Shown here: positions 23,280-35,109 of the stretch, piece after piece
Layout: every line of letters begins with the position of its first letter
Numbering within the stretch: the first letter of the stretch is position 1
NCBI GenBank assembly: GCA_034336665.1
Contig: CM067588.1
Location: forward strand, 5,768,655 to 5,832,654
DNA: 64,000 nucleotides
Origin: Luscinia megarhynchos
Lineage: Eukaryota > Chordata > Aves > Passeriformes > Turdidae
Direction: 5' to 3'
Notes under the pieces: model-generated
What the model was told of the DNA's origin: nothing
Databases searched by the model: none
What the model saw: only the letters and a program-made list of their open reading frames with translations
Program-made: the position numbers and the translations under genes

Positions 23280-23870
23280 CATATTCCAGCTGTGATTTCC
23301 CAGCTCTTCTGGGATATTCCAGCTGTGACGTTCCAGCTGCTCTGGGATATTCCAGCTGTGATTCTCCAGCTCTTCTGGGGATATTCCAGCTGTGGTTCTC
23401 CAGCTGCTCTGGGGATATTCCAGCTGTGATTCTCCAGCTGCTCAGGGATATTCCAGCTGTGATTCTCCAGCTGCTCTGGGATATTTCTGCTGCTCTGGGG
23501 ATATTCCAGCTGTGATTCTCCAGCTGCTCTGGGATATTCCAGCTGTGATTCTCCAGCTGCTCTGGGATATTTCAGCTGCTCTGGGATATTCCAGCTGTGA
23601 TTCTCCAGCTGCTCTGGGGATATTCCAGCTGCTCTGAGGATGTTCCAGCTGTGATTCTCCAGCTGTTCTGGGAATATTCCAGCTGTGAGTCTCCAGCTGC
23701 TCTGGAATATTCCAGCTGCTCTGGGATATTCCAGCTGTAACTTTCCAGCTGCTCTGGGGTTGTTCCAGCTGTGATTCTCCAGCTGCTCTGGGATATTCCA
23801 GCTGCTCTGAGGATGTTCCAGCTGTGATTCTCCAGCTGCTCTGGGATATTCCAGCTGTGGTTCTCCAGCT
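23280..23870 (+). repeat. 33-bp minisatellite, left copy (sense orientation)
   Basis: About 18 full or partial units of GCTCTGGGATATTCCAGCTG followed by TGATTCTCCAGCT. Exact reverse complements of this unit make up the array at 26195-27045. Confidence 0.92.
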
Positions 23871-23871
23871 G

Positions 23872-23907
23872 CTTCTACCAGGTGCTCTGCAGAACACCTG
23901 GTAGAAG
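23872..23907. repeat. Perfect 13-bp inverted repeat (hairpin) at the array edge
   Basis: CTTCTACCAGGTG at 23872-23884 is exactly repeated in reverse complement, CACCTGGTAGAAG, at 23895-23907, with a 10-base loop. It directly abuts the last minisatellite unit. Confidence 0.9.
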
Positions 23908-25424
23908 TGGTGCCACTCAAATCCAGGCTTCTCCATCCTCATCCTGGCCTTCCCCTGCCATTTCCAGGGAATCCTGGTCCCAGGTGTAAGGAATCCTGCT
24001 AGCAGGTTCAGGGAATGCTGTTCCCACTCTCAGCCTCTGGATGTTTCTCCATCCTGAGTCCCTGGTGCTGGAGAGGCTCAGGAACTCCAGCTCAGGGGTT
24101 TTGGAGCACACACCTCCCACCCCGGGCAGAAGAGGTTGCCAGGGTCAGAGGTGATTTTGGTGACCATCACTCACAGCCCAAATCTGTCACAGACAGAGAT
24201 TTCACTGACACCTTCCCAAGTCCCCCAGCCTGGTGACATCCATGATCATCCCACCACAAGCTTTCCCTGGAGGGCAAAACTGTGCAGCCAAGGAGCAGAC
24301 ACGTTTTCAGCCCCAGGGAACCAGATTTGTCAGCTGGGGCACGCTGCCACAGGGATGTGCCAGTGGTTGGCTTGGATGTTTCTGGAGCCCCTTTGCAGAG
24401 AGCTTCATTGGGCCTACAAACAGAAATGTGCAGCTAAATAAACTCCCTGGGGTTTCTGGGACCAGCAGGGACGGTGAGCTGGGCTCAGAGGGCACTGGGG
24501 GGCAAAGTCACCCCCCAATGGCAGAGGCAGCCTCTGGAGATGGTTCCTGCTGGCAGCAGCAGTGTCCCTGTGCAATGCAGGAGCACCTTGTGCCTGTGGG
24601 CCAGGGCTGTCCTGCACGAGCTGCTGGGTGACTAATGAATTTATTGATAACCAAGCTCAGTCTTGAGCGCAGATCTGTCACCAGGGGACGACTAGGCAAA
24701 TGGATTTTCTGCCCAGGCTAGTCAGGGTGTTGCACACAGGGATGCTGGAACTGCCCCAGGTGCGCCCACCCTGCCTGGAAATGGGCCAGAGGGCAGGGCC
24801 AGGCTGCAGCAGGCTGGATTTGCCCTGGCTGAGGTGCTGGAGGGATCTGGGACAGCACAGAATCCCCACCTGCCTCCCCCAAATCCCAGCTGCTGCCTGG
24901 AATTGCAGCAGCAGAGGAAGTGGCAGCACTCCTGGGAGCACACCCAGCCCAGGAAACAAGGCAAGAGGCAGGGAGCTCTTACCTCATTATGTAAATGGCA
25001 GATGACATGAAAGGATTTCTTTCTTCTCCTTTTTTTTTTTTTTTTTTTTTCCTTTTGGTAACTGAACTGACGCCCAAGATGGGTCAGCCAAGTGCCAGAA
25101 GGCAAGGAGGAGACGTGGCTGTGGGGGAGTGCAGGAGAGATGCTGGGATGACACAGGGAAGGAGGGAAATGTTGGATTGTGGGGTCCAGGGCCTTGTACA
25201 GATCTCTGCACGTGCCCCTCAGCCTCTGTCCTGTCACCAGAACTTCTGCAAGGAACCAGCAGGACCCTCAGCACAAGGGCAAGGAGGGGGAAAATTCCAT
25301 TGGGGTGGGGGACAGCCCAGAGAGATGTTAATTTTGGGGTTTCACTGTCTGTGAAATGGGGGGGATGGAGCACCCCAAGTGCTGGGGATGGCCAAAAGCC
25401 TCTCATTTCAGAGCAGGTGGGGTG

Positions 25425-25668
25425 GAACAGAGTTCCCAGAATGGTTGAGGCTGGGAGGGACCTCACAGCATCTCGTGTCCCATGGCAGGGACACCTCCCA
25501 CTGTCCCAGCTGCTCCAAGCCCTGTCCAGCCCGGCCTTGGGCACTGCCAGGGATGGAACAGCCACAGCTGCTCTGTGCCAGGGCCTCACCACCCTCACAG
25601 GGAAGAATTTCTTCCCAAAATCCCGTCCATCCCTGCCCTCTGGCAGTTTAAAGCCATCAGCACATGTT
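25425..25668 (-). mobile_element. CR1 LINE 3' fragment
   Basis: CCCAGAATGGTTGAGGCTGG, GGGACACCTCCCACTGTCCC and CCTCACCACCCTCACAGG are the antisense of the 3' end of avian CR1 elements. It is 5' truncated, as is usual for CR1. Confidence 0.8.
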
Positions 25669-26194
25669 GAACCAAACCCACACGGAAGCAAAATCACCTC
25701 AGTTGGCTTTCCCCAGGCTGCCACCAACCCCCCAGCTCCAGCAGCACGAAAATACCCCCAATGAAACTGCAAACCATCCCTCTTTGGCGCTGGGAAGGAA
25801 GAGGGAAAGAAGGAGCAGGGATTTCTGAAAGTCAGCACTGTGACTCTGCAGACGGGCGCAGTGAAATGGGAAGTGATTCCCGCAGGCAAAGTGAAACCCT
25901 CCGGGCAGTGCAGCGCTGGGAATGGGGCAGGGAAAGCTCTCCTCCCCCCAGGAACGCTTCCAGTTATCGGGGGAGGGCTCCTCCCCCGGGATTGCACGGC
26001 GGGCACGTTGTGGCAGTGACAGGAACAAGCAAAGGCAGCAGCGAGCGGTGAGCCGGTGCCCTGGCATCAGGGGCCAAGACCCACCCGTGCCGCGTGCGGG
26101 TAACTTATCTGAGAAATCAGCTATGCAAAGTCCGTGGTGAGCAGAGCAGTCCCACATCACACGGGCACGCGGGGGGTGGGTCAGGATCAGAGAG

Positions 26195-27045
26195 AACATC
26201 CCTGAGCAGCTGGAGAACCACAGCTGGAACATCCCAGAGCAGCTGGAATATCCCAGAGCAGCTGGAAAATCACAGCTGGAACATCCCCAGAGCAGCTGGA
26301 ATATCCCCAGAGCAGCTGGAAGAATCACAGCTGGAATATCCCAGAGCAGCTGGAATATCCCAGAGCAACTGGAGAACCACAGCTGGAATATCCCAGAGCA
26401 GCTGGAGAATCACAGCTGGAATATCCCTGAGCAGCTGGAGAACCACAGCTGGAACATCCCAGAGCAGCTGGAGAATCACAGCTGGAATATCCCAGAGCAG
26501 CTGGAATATCCCAGAGCAGCTGGAGAACCACAGCTGGAATATCCCTGAGCAGCTGGAAAGTCACAGCTGGAACATCCCTAGAGCAGCTGGAGAACCACAG
26601 CTGAAATATCCCCAGAGCAGCTGGAGAATCACAGCTGGAATATCCCCAGAGCAGCTGGAGAATCACAGCTGGAACATCCCAGAGCAGCTGGAGAATCACA
26701 GCTGGAATATCCCAGAGCAGCTGGAGAATCACAGCTGGAATATCCCAGAGCAGCTGGAGAACCACAGCTGGAACATCCCAGAGCAGCTGGAGAACCACAG
26801 CTGAAATATCCCCAGAGCAGCTGGAGAATCACAGCTGGAATATCCCAGAGCAGCTGGAGAATCACAGCTGGAACATCCCAGAGCAGCTGGAGAATCACAG
26901 CTGGAATATCCCAGAGCAGCTGGAGAATCACAGCTGGAACATCCCAGAGCAGCTGGAACATCCCAGAGCAGCTGGAACATCACATCTGGAATATCCCCAG
27001 AACAGCTGGAACATTTCCAGAGCAGCTGGAAAGTTACAGCTGGAA
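26195..27045 (-). repeat. 33-bp minisatellite, right copy (inverted relative to 23,280-23,870)
   Basis: About 25 units of AGCTGGAGAATCACAGCTGG followed by AATATCCCAGAGC. It is the exact reverse complement of the left array's unit. About 2.3 kb lie between the two arrays. Confidence 0.92.
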
Positions 27046-27195
27046 TATAATAATATATAATAATATATAATAATATATAATAATATATAATAATATATAA
27101 TAAAGAAATATATAAGAAATCTAGATAATATATATTATATAATTATAATTATATAATTATATTATATTAATTATATATATATAATAATAATATCC
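27046..27195 (+). repeat. AT microsatellite (AATATATAAT type)
   Basis: AATAATATAT units, then mixed TA sequence, directly follow the right 33-bp array. One further repeat-like piece (TATCCCGGAGCAGCTGG) resumes at about 27192. Confidence 0.9.
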
Positions 27196-27209
27196 CGGAG
27201 CAGCTGGGA

Positions 27210-28865
27210 GGAAGGAGCCTCTTGGAGCTCGCTGCTCTGCCACTGCCACTGCCGGGTGACCAAAGCTCTGCAGGGGGGCAGAAAGCTGCTGCAGGAACAG
27301 GGTTTGGGGCAGTGACTAAGGCTGGACACGGCGCTGCAGAGCCCAGGAGCGTGACAGGGACCGGCCACTGCAAGGGGACAGGACACTGAGTCACCCCTGG
27401 TGCTTACGTGGGGAAACTCAGCCCTGCCCCATCCCACCGGTGTCACTGGGAGTCACTGCACTCCTGAGCCTGCCCCCACACAGCTAAATAACTCCCAGTC
27501 ATGCATTTCACATAATGAATTCCCAAATCATTCATTTCAAATTATTCATTTCAAACCGTTCGTTTCATCCTAAAAAAAAAAAAAAAAAAATCCTTAAAGA
27601 AATTGTGACTGAGCTGTTCTGATCTGCTCTCAAGGACTGGTCCCAGCTCACATTTAACATCAGGTTTCCAGTAAAGTGTCTGGGGTGATAAGGCAGTTTC
27701 AATAGTGCCTTTCAAGGCACTTTCTGTGCTCTAAGAAGTTCTGATAACACTCGACAGCCCAGCCTTGGTTTGACATTCTTTGTCATCTCCCCTATTTCAC
27801 AGCAGCTTTTGGCAAACCAGCATTTCAGATATGAGCCTGATAATGGTTTTTCTCAGGTCCCCAGAGCCAGAGAACGTGAGTGAGAGAAATGCTCCCAGAA
27901 ATTTTCATAAAGGAAGAATTGAGCCTTGATAACAACATCCAGCAACAATATCTGGGCTCAGGAACCTCGCCTGATCTCCTTCAGGAAAAGATCTGCAAAA
28001 ACTTGGCCACATGAAACCAAAACAATTGTGAGGTGTTACCCTGCCCTGATGATGCTGCAGCTCACCAAAACCCCTGTCAAAGAGTTGTAATTCCGTTTTC
28101 AGCAGCGGAAGAAAACGTTTCAGCTTGTTTTTTCTGCACTGGAGCAATTTCTGTGACACCTGAAGTGATGTAATCTGGGCCAGCCCTCTGCGTGGCTGGG
28201 TGTCAATGGAAAAGTGAAACGCACTTCTCAGCTCCTCAAAAATCAATTTTTCATTGCCAAGAAATCCCCGTCCCTCCAAGCCAGAGCCCAGCCCCTTGTT
28301 TGCACGAGTGCTAATCTGGCACTGCCCTCCCCAGGCAGCAGCACCCTGCAGGTGAAGTCACTCTGTCCATGATGCCATGGAAATGCCAGCCCTGACCATC
28401 AGACTGCTCCTCTCTCTTAATTAGTGCAGCTCATTATGGGCAGAAAGCCTGGCCAGGGCCAGCTCCAGCCCCAGCTCTGCAGCGCTGCTGACAGAAGTGA
28501 AAAAATTTTTTAAAAAAATTGTTTTTCTCGGTAAACTCAACAAATGAGTCAGAAAACACTCAGTGAGGAGGTGCTGCGAGAGGTACAGCGTGTACCCTCT
28601 GCTCAGTCACGTTTCGAGCCACAACCACGTGAATAATTCTGAAAATCAAACACTGGGTGCTGCCTCGGGGCGGGCTGGGCTCGGGGAAACGCGATTTTTC
28701 TTCAGCCAAGATCCACAGACACCCAGAAGCAGAAGTTCAGCTGCTTTCCAGGGTTCCTCCCCAGAGCTTCCCAGGGCTCTCTGCTTTGGGATGAGCAGGG
28801 CAGCTCCTCTCCCAGCTCTGGGGCTCGGGGAGCTTTGGGGAGCCTGGGACAGTGTCAGCCGCCCC
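27210..28865. other. Unique sequence, no gene seen
   Basis: Mixed-composition intergenic sequence. A 124-codon - strand open frame (28279-27905) has no recognisable domain and no splice partners. Nothing else is supportable. Confidence 0.4.
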
Positions 28866-28867
28866 AA

Positions 28868-29805
28868 AATGTCCCTAACACCAAAACAATGTAATTTATC
28901 CAAAACAATGTCCTTAACCCCAAAACAATGTCCCTAACCCCAAAACAACATCCCTAACCCCAAACAACATCCCAACCCCAAACCAATGTAATTTATCCAA
29001 AACAATGTCCCAAACCCAAAACAATGTCCCTAACCCCAAAACAATGTCCCTAACCCCAAACAACATCCCAACCCCAAAACAATGTCCTTAACCCCAAAAC
29101 AACATCCCTAACCCCAAACAACATCCCAACCCCAAACCAATGTAATTTATCCAAAAAAATGTCCCAAACCCAAAACAACATCCCAACCCCAAAACAATGT
29201 CCCTAACCCCAAAACAATGTAATTTATCCAAAACAATGTCCCAACCCCAAAACAATGTAATTTATCCAAAACAATGTCTCTAACCACAAAATTATGTAAT
29301 TTATCCAAAATAAAAGTCCCAACCCCTAAACAATGTCCTTTATCCAATATAATGTCCCTCAGCCTAAGACAATGTCCTTTATCCAAGACAATGTTCCCTA
29401 ACCCAGGACAATGTCCCTAACCCCAAACCAATGTCCTTAACCCCAAACCAATGTCCTTAACACCAAACCAATGTCTCTCATCCAGAACAATGTCCTTCAC
29501 CTCAAAACAATGTCCCTAACCCCAAAACAATGTCTCTTATCCAGGAGAATGTTCCTCATCTAAAACAATGTCCCTCATCCAGGACAATGCCCCTAACCCC
29601 AAAATAATGTTCCTAACCCCAAACCAATGTCCCTCATCCAGGACAATGCCCCTAACCCCAAAACAATGTTCCTAACCCCAAAACAATGTTCCTAACCCCA
29701 AAACAATGTCCCTCAACCCAAACCAATGTCTCTCACCCAAAACAATGTCCCTAACCCAAACCAATGTCCCTCATCTAAAACAATGTCCCTCACCCAGGAC
29801 AATGC
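28868..29805 (+). repeat. Minisatellite, about 20-bp unit (CAAAACAATGTCCCTAACCC)
   Basis: Around 45 units of CAAAACAATGTCCCTAACCC, with variants such as CAACATCCCAACCC and AATTTATCC. Many units contain the hexamer CCCTAA. Confidence 0.92.
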
Positions 29806-29809
29806 CTGA

Positions 29810-31474
29810 TCCTCCAGATTTAGGGCATCACCCCCTGTTTGTCCCTCTGGGGCTCCTCCTGCCATTGTCAGACGCCGAGAGCCCAGCCCAGGGTGTCCCC
29901 AGGTGCAGCAGGGAGGGGACAGGGACACGTCCCCCCGTGCTGGGGTGACCCTGGGCTGCTGTCAGGATTTCACCCTGAAAGGGGAAAGAAATCGCAAAAG
30001 AAAAAAAATTAAAAAAAAAAAATTCTTTTTTTTTCCCCTCCACTTGTAAGATTCACCTTTGAGGAAGAGGAAAAGCGTGGTGGAGGATCTCGAGCATCGA
30101 CAGCTGTTCTGCAGAAAATTCATTTAGTCACCAGGGTGGGGGGTGTGGAAGGTTTGATGATTGTTTCCTCTGCTCTGGCAAAATATGAACTCGTGTTTTG
30201 GTTATCATAAATGGCATCTTCCCCACAGAGAAATGCATATTTCAGGCTTTTAGAGTTAAATAATTCAGCTCCAAAAAGCGCTTTTTTTTCGCCTGTCCAG
30301 CACTTGGGTTTCAGCTGCCGCCTCTGTGTCCCCCCAAAGTGTCCCTGTGCCCAAAGCCAGGCTGGTGATGCTGCCAAGGACCAGCCCATGGGAGCCCAAC
30401 TCACCCCTGCCCAATTCAGGGACCAGCTGGGGAATTAAATTGAGAATTCGGGAAATGTTCATCCCAAACCTGCCCAAAAAGGGGAGGGAAATCACCCATC
30501 ACATTCCAAAGAGCAGCACCAGCAGCACAGGGAGCAGCCCTGGGCTCTGGGGCTCCCAAACCCTGCAGCCACTCTGCCTCTCCCATCCCTGTTTCTGGAG
30601 AACCAAAAGCTGCTGTGACAGCAGAAGTCACTGCCAGAAACGCAGAATCACCCAAGCCGGAGGAGACTTCCGAGATCACCAACAACCACCCCATAACCAC
30701 CCCCAAACCGAATTCCCAAAAGGATTTTTTGATGGAAAACCAGCAGGGCCTGATGCTGGTGGATCTGAGAGTCCCACCCAGCCCCTGGGTTTGCCCCGGG
30801 GCCGAAATGTGCTGACACTGCAGGCAGCAAACGACACCTAATGAAGGAGAAACTGAGAGCTGGCTGCCACCAGCTCCGTTCTGGGGCCAGCGTTTTTGGG
30901 GAGCAGATGAATCACTCCGATAGCCAGGCAGGCTCAGCTTTCACCAAAACTGAAAGCTGTGTTTCAGTAAATTCGCTGCTGCCCCTGTGCACGGCCGGGT
31001 TTCGGTTTTGGGCTCACATTCCCCTCTCATTTCACAAGCCCCGGAGCCTGGGCTGGTTTTGGGGTGGATGCACTGAGCCCGGGCAGCTGAGCTCAGCCTG
31101 GCACAGGGATGGGCAGGGCTGGCACCGGGCTCCAGCAGGTCCTGCCTCCTTCGATATCACACATCCTCTGGGAAGGGCGACAAACAGGGAAATTGGGCAC
31201 TGCTTGTTTCCCTCTGGGTGTAAATTCCCAGAAAATCGTGTTCTGACACAAGGTGGATCATTTCCCCCACATGGGGAGCACCAGCTTGGCCTTCTGAGGA
31301 CCCTGAAGGTTCTTTGCTCCCTGCACAACCCCCTCTGGCCATCCCTGTAAATTCTCTGCCAGGATTCTGGCTCTTCATCTGACTTTGTGTTTCCAGCAGA
31401 CACTGCTGAGGAGCAGGGATGAAGTTCCCATCCCTCCTTTCCCGACAGCAGAGGAAGTTCGCTTCAGATCATGT

Positions 31475-31507
<33 letters not shown>

Positions 31508-31931
31508 GCCTTCTTATTTTTTAAACAGTGAAAGGGGTTTTCCACCATTCAACTTTATCTTCCACTTCCTAGTTACCATCCTCAAGAGTGACAGGGAAGC
31601 AATAACCAAACAGAGACATAAATGCCTGGTGCTGTTAATGAAGTAAATCTTCCTCAAGCTCCCACAGAAAAATAAATCCCAGGGAAATTGGTGAAGAAGC
31701 TCGAGGAGAGCAGTTCTGAGCAGGAGTGGAGCCCCCATGGGGAGCAGCAGGATTTCAATTGAACTCTGCTGCTTTTATCACTCAATTTCTGCCCCCCAAG
31801 GCAGGGGAGTGGAAAATAAATGATCTTTACAGTCCTTTCCAACTCACAGCACTCTATGATTCCAGGATTTTCTTTGGGTCTCCATATTAAGATATCTGTT
31901 AGGAGGAGGAGGTTGGATCAGCTGTTCCTTC

Positions 31932-31971
<40 letters not shown>

Positions 31972-33537
31972 AAAGAAAACAAAAGGGAGAATCTGAACAC
32001 TTCTAAAAGACTCTGAAACCTCTGAAGAGCTTTTGGAGCAGAAAGACCCAGCAGAAGCAGGTGGAAAATCCCCTGGCAGCAGCGGGGATGCTGCAGCATC
32101 CCTCGAGCTCCAAGGATGAGCCACCACCCCCAACCCTGGCTGGCAAAGAAAACCCAGGATTTCCAAACCCTCTGCACAAAAACCACCCCAAAACCCCAAA
32201 AGGGAGTGAAGCTGGCTCTGAAATTCACCCCAGGACTTCCGAGCAGCAGCTTGGCCTCCTCTGATTTCTCAAACCGTGATAAGGAGTTTCTGTCTTGTGA
32301 CCCCTGAGCACTATAATTAGGCTGGGTTTGTGTTATTGGTCAGAGTTTTGGTGATAAATCATGACAAAGTCAATATTCACCAGAAGATCCCCACGTTCCC
32401 CTCCTCCCCCCACCCCAAGCAATACCAGAACTAGAAAAAAGAAACTCCTCAAAGCAGCACTTGTGCAATGAGCTGCTCAGGGCAGGAGTTGCTCAAAATT
32501 GCTTCTGTAGAAAGCCAAAAAAAAATTTAAAAGGCAGTGCAAGTGATGTTTGGGCCAATGGATTATATATTCAGGGGGTTTTTGCATATTTTTACACTTT
32601 TTAGTTGTCTGCAAAGAAACTCACCTGAGGAAAACTCACAGTCCCCACTCCTGAGACTCCAAATTCCAAACTGGTTTCTCTAAGGACGGTGCTGTGAGCA
32701 TCCTAAAACTCCTGTCAACTGCTGATTTCAGGGCAGAATAAAAGAGATGAAAATACAACAAATGGCAAAACACGTGGGAAAATAGGGAATAAAGCACAGC
32801 TTGCTCTTCTAGGTTGGCAGAGGGCACCCTGGAATTCCAGGGATATTAAATCTGGATATTATTTCGTTTCTGATGAAATAATTGGGAGGTTTCTGTGTGG
32901 GATTCAAAAGTGCCAATGTTTCTCAGGGAAGTTTGTCACCAAAACTGAATCTGCAGAGGGGAGAAATTCTCCATCACTTGGTTCTTTCACGTGGAAATTC
33001 CAGACAGTTCCAGCTTAATTTAGATCGTGTGGAAGTTCTGGACCTTTCTAAGAATTTCTTATGTAACGCCCTGTCTGTGTCAAATTAGCAGTGAAGTCCC
33101 AATGACACCAATCCATGATTAATAACCCATTTCTGGATGAGATAAACTGGTCGAATTTCCAAAGAGCAATTTGGGATTTACCTGTTGAGGTCGGCGTGAC
33201 GTGACTCAGGTTTCCACGTGTGAAATATCCAACGTCACGCCCCATCAGCAGGAAAAATTCCTGAAAAAAAAAGAACAAAGCAGAGCAGTTGGTGCTTCAC
33301 AAGGAACTGTTAGTCACCAGCACTGGGCTGCTGAGAGAGCAATGCCAGTGCTTAAACACGGGGTGAAGGAAAGGCCAGCGAGTCCCCACTTCCCCCCGAG
33401 TGCCACTGGCAGCAGATTGTCCAGGAGGGATGAGAAATGGGGAATTTCTGAAAGGGAAAGAAAGGACAACACCCCTGTGACAGCCTGGAAACGGAGGGGT
33501 TCCTCCAAGTTACATCTAGAATAGGCAGGGCAGAAAA
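29810..33537. other. Intergenic sequence; poly-T and poly-A tracts, short CR1 tail, no gene seen
   Basis: It holds a T tract at about 31471-31507, an A tract at 31936-31968 and a short + strand CR1 tail at about 31816-31866 (GATCTTTACAGTCCTTTCC and CACTCTATGATTCC). No open frame resembles a known protein. Confidence 0.5.
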
Positions 33538-33672
33538 TCAGAGAATCACAGATCACTGAGACTGGGAAAGAGCTCTGAGGTCATCGAGTCCAACCTGTGA
33601 CTGATCCCTGCCTTGTCACCAGCCCAGAGCACTGAGGGCCACGCCCAGGTGTTCCTTGGACACCTCCAAGGA
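33538..33672 (-). mobile_element. CR1 LINE 3' fragment
   Basis: AGAATCACAGATCACTGAGA and GAGGTCATCGAGTCCAACC are the antisense of the CR1 3' end. A minisatellite begins directly after it, with GGACACCTCCAAGGAGGGTG as the junction. Confidence 0.85.
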
Positions 33673-33674
33673 GG

Positions 33675-34000
33675 GTGAAACCACTCTAGGAACGGTAAAA
33701 ACTCTCCAGGGATGGTGAAACCACTCCAGGGATGGTAAAACCTCTCCAGGGATGGTAAAACCTCTCCAGGGATGGTGAAACCACTCCAGGGATGGTAAAA
33801 CCTCTCCAGGGATGGTAAAACCTCTCCAGGGATGGTAAAACCTCTCCAGGGATGGTGAAAACCCTCCAGGGATGGTAAAACCACTCCAGGGATGGTAAAA
33901 CCACTCCAGGGGTGGTGAAACCACTCCAGGGATAGTGAAACCCTGCCAGGGATGGTAAAACCACTCTAGGGATGGTGAAACCCTTCCAAGGATGGTGCTA
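33675..34000 (+). repeat. Minisatellite, 18-bp unit (ACCTCTCCAGGGATGGTAAA)
   Basis: About 18 units of the form CTCCAGGGATGGTAAAAC with GTGAAAC variants. The unit resembles the CR1 segment that it abuts (CTCCAAGGAGGGTGAAACCA), so it may have expanded from the CR1 end. Confidence 0.9.
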
Positions 34001-34169
34001 CAACATCCCTCTATCCAAAAACACCAATGTAGAGACCAAGAAGGCAAAAAAAAAGCAGAAATTTGTCGCATCAGACCTTGCCCAGGTAAGAAAAGCCCCG
34101 TCAATTGTCAGGCGAGGTGCCACCCTGCTCCAGTGATGGGACCTGAGGACATCCAGCCCCAAACCGTGC

Positions 34170-34760
34170 CCAGGACCACGGCCAGGACCCGCCTTTGCTC
34201 GTGGCACACTGTGGGAGAAAGTGTCCACCCGCGGGGCTGTTTTTAGAGCGTTTGCTGCTCCCGTGAACCTGCAGCCGTCAGAAGCTTGCGGGAGGTGGGG
34301 TAGGAGCACACCAGCGGCTTCTGAGTAACTTTTCTCCTCCCTGAGCTGATCTTCTTGGCAAGGACGAAAAGCTGTTTCCTAAAGGTTCAGCGCTGCGCCA
34401 CGCCGGCCGGATACTCTTTAGGAAAAAGGTGTTTTCTTCATTCATGAGCTCGCCGTAGTAGCGCAGCCGCCGCCTTTCCACAGCGCTCAGCAGGGCTGAG
34501 TCACAGCGAAACTGCACCGTCAAGATCTCTGACGAGGCAGAGGAAACGCAGGTAAACACAGCAGGGAGGCAGAGAATCGCCCTGCGCACGCCAGAGTTTC
34601 CTCTGCGGAACGGGCACGGCTGCCTGACGCGGCTGGCAGCCCCCAAAAACACCGCCCCAAAACAGCGGGCTGGGGGAGCCGCTCGGGAGCCGCAGCCCGG
34701 CACGTTCGGGATGTCCGAGGTGACTTCATGGAGAGCCCGGGCGGCTCAAAACAGGAGAGG
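34170..34760. other. Small GC- and CpG-rich island with a 10-bp inverted repeat
   Basis: CpG is frequent here, in contrast to flanking DNA. TTTCCTAAAG (34375-34384) pairs perfectly with CTTTAGGAAA (34416-34425) around a GC-rich loop. TGAGTCAC (AP-1-like) lies near 34496. Function unknown: promoter, enhancer or structured RNA are all possible. Confidence 0.45.
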
Positions 34761-34861
34761 TTTGGAAATCAGCGCTCAGCTGATGGGCAGGGCGTGGAAG
34801 GAGGCTCCAAATTCTGCTCCCCGTCTGCTCCTGCTGCCAGGGCACGTCCCCGAGGCTGGAT

Positions 34862-35050
34862 GTTAGGAAAAAAGTATTTTATTAAAAGAGGGATAAATGC
34901 TGGAATTGTCTGCCCGGGGAGGTGGAGGAGTCACCATTCCTGGATGTGTTTAAACAAAGATTGGGTGTGCACTTGGTGCCATGCTTTAGCTGAGGTGTCA
35001 GGGCTGGGTTGGACTCGATCTTGAAGGTCTCCTCCAGCCTGGTGATTCTG
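34862..35050 (+). mobile_element. CR1 LINE 3' fragment
   Basis: GGTTGGACTCGATCTTGAAG and GGTCTCCTCCAGCCTGG followed by TGATTCTG match the sense 3' end of CR1. A (TGTTCTGTT) microsatellite at 35045-35106 appears to have grown from the terminal short repeat. Confidence 0.85.
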
Positions 35051-35109
35051 TTTGTTCTGCTCTGTTTGTTCTGTTCTGTTTATTCTGTTCTATTCTGTTC
35101 TGTTCAAAG

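Noticed and set aside
24987..26006. 339-codon open frame on the - strand
   Set aside because: It crosses a CR1 fragment and a poly-T/A tract that codes a lysine run, and has no recognisable domain.
27905..28279. 124-codon - strand open frame in unique sequence
   Set aside because: It is not repeat-derived, but no domain, leader or splice partners are visible. Chance cannot be excluded.
34370..34430. Resemblance of the hairpin region to known small RNAs (RNase MRP, spliceosomal RNAs)
   Set aside because: Only short GC-rich words agree; the diagnostic motifs of these RNAs are missing.
34278..34703. 141-codon - strand open frame in the CpG-rich island
   Set aside because: It is open because of high GC; the peptide is arginine/serine-rich and matches nothing I know. 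I kept the island itself as a structural observation.
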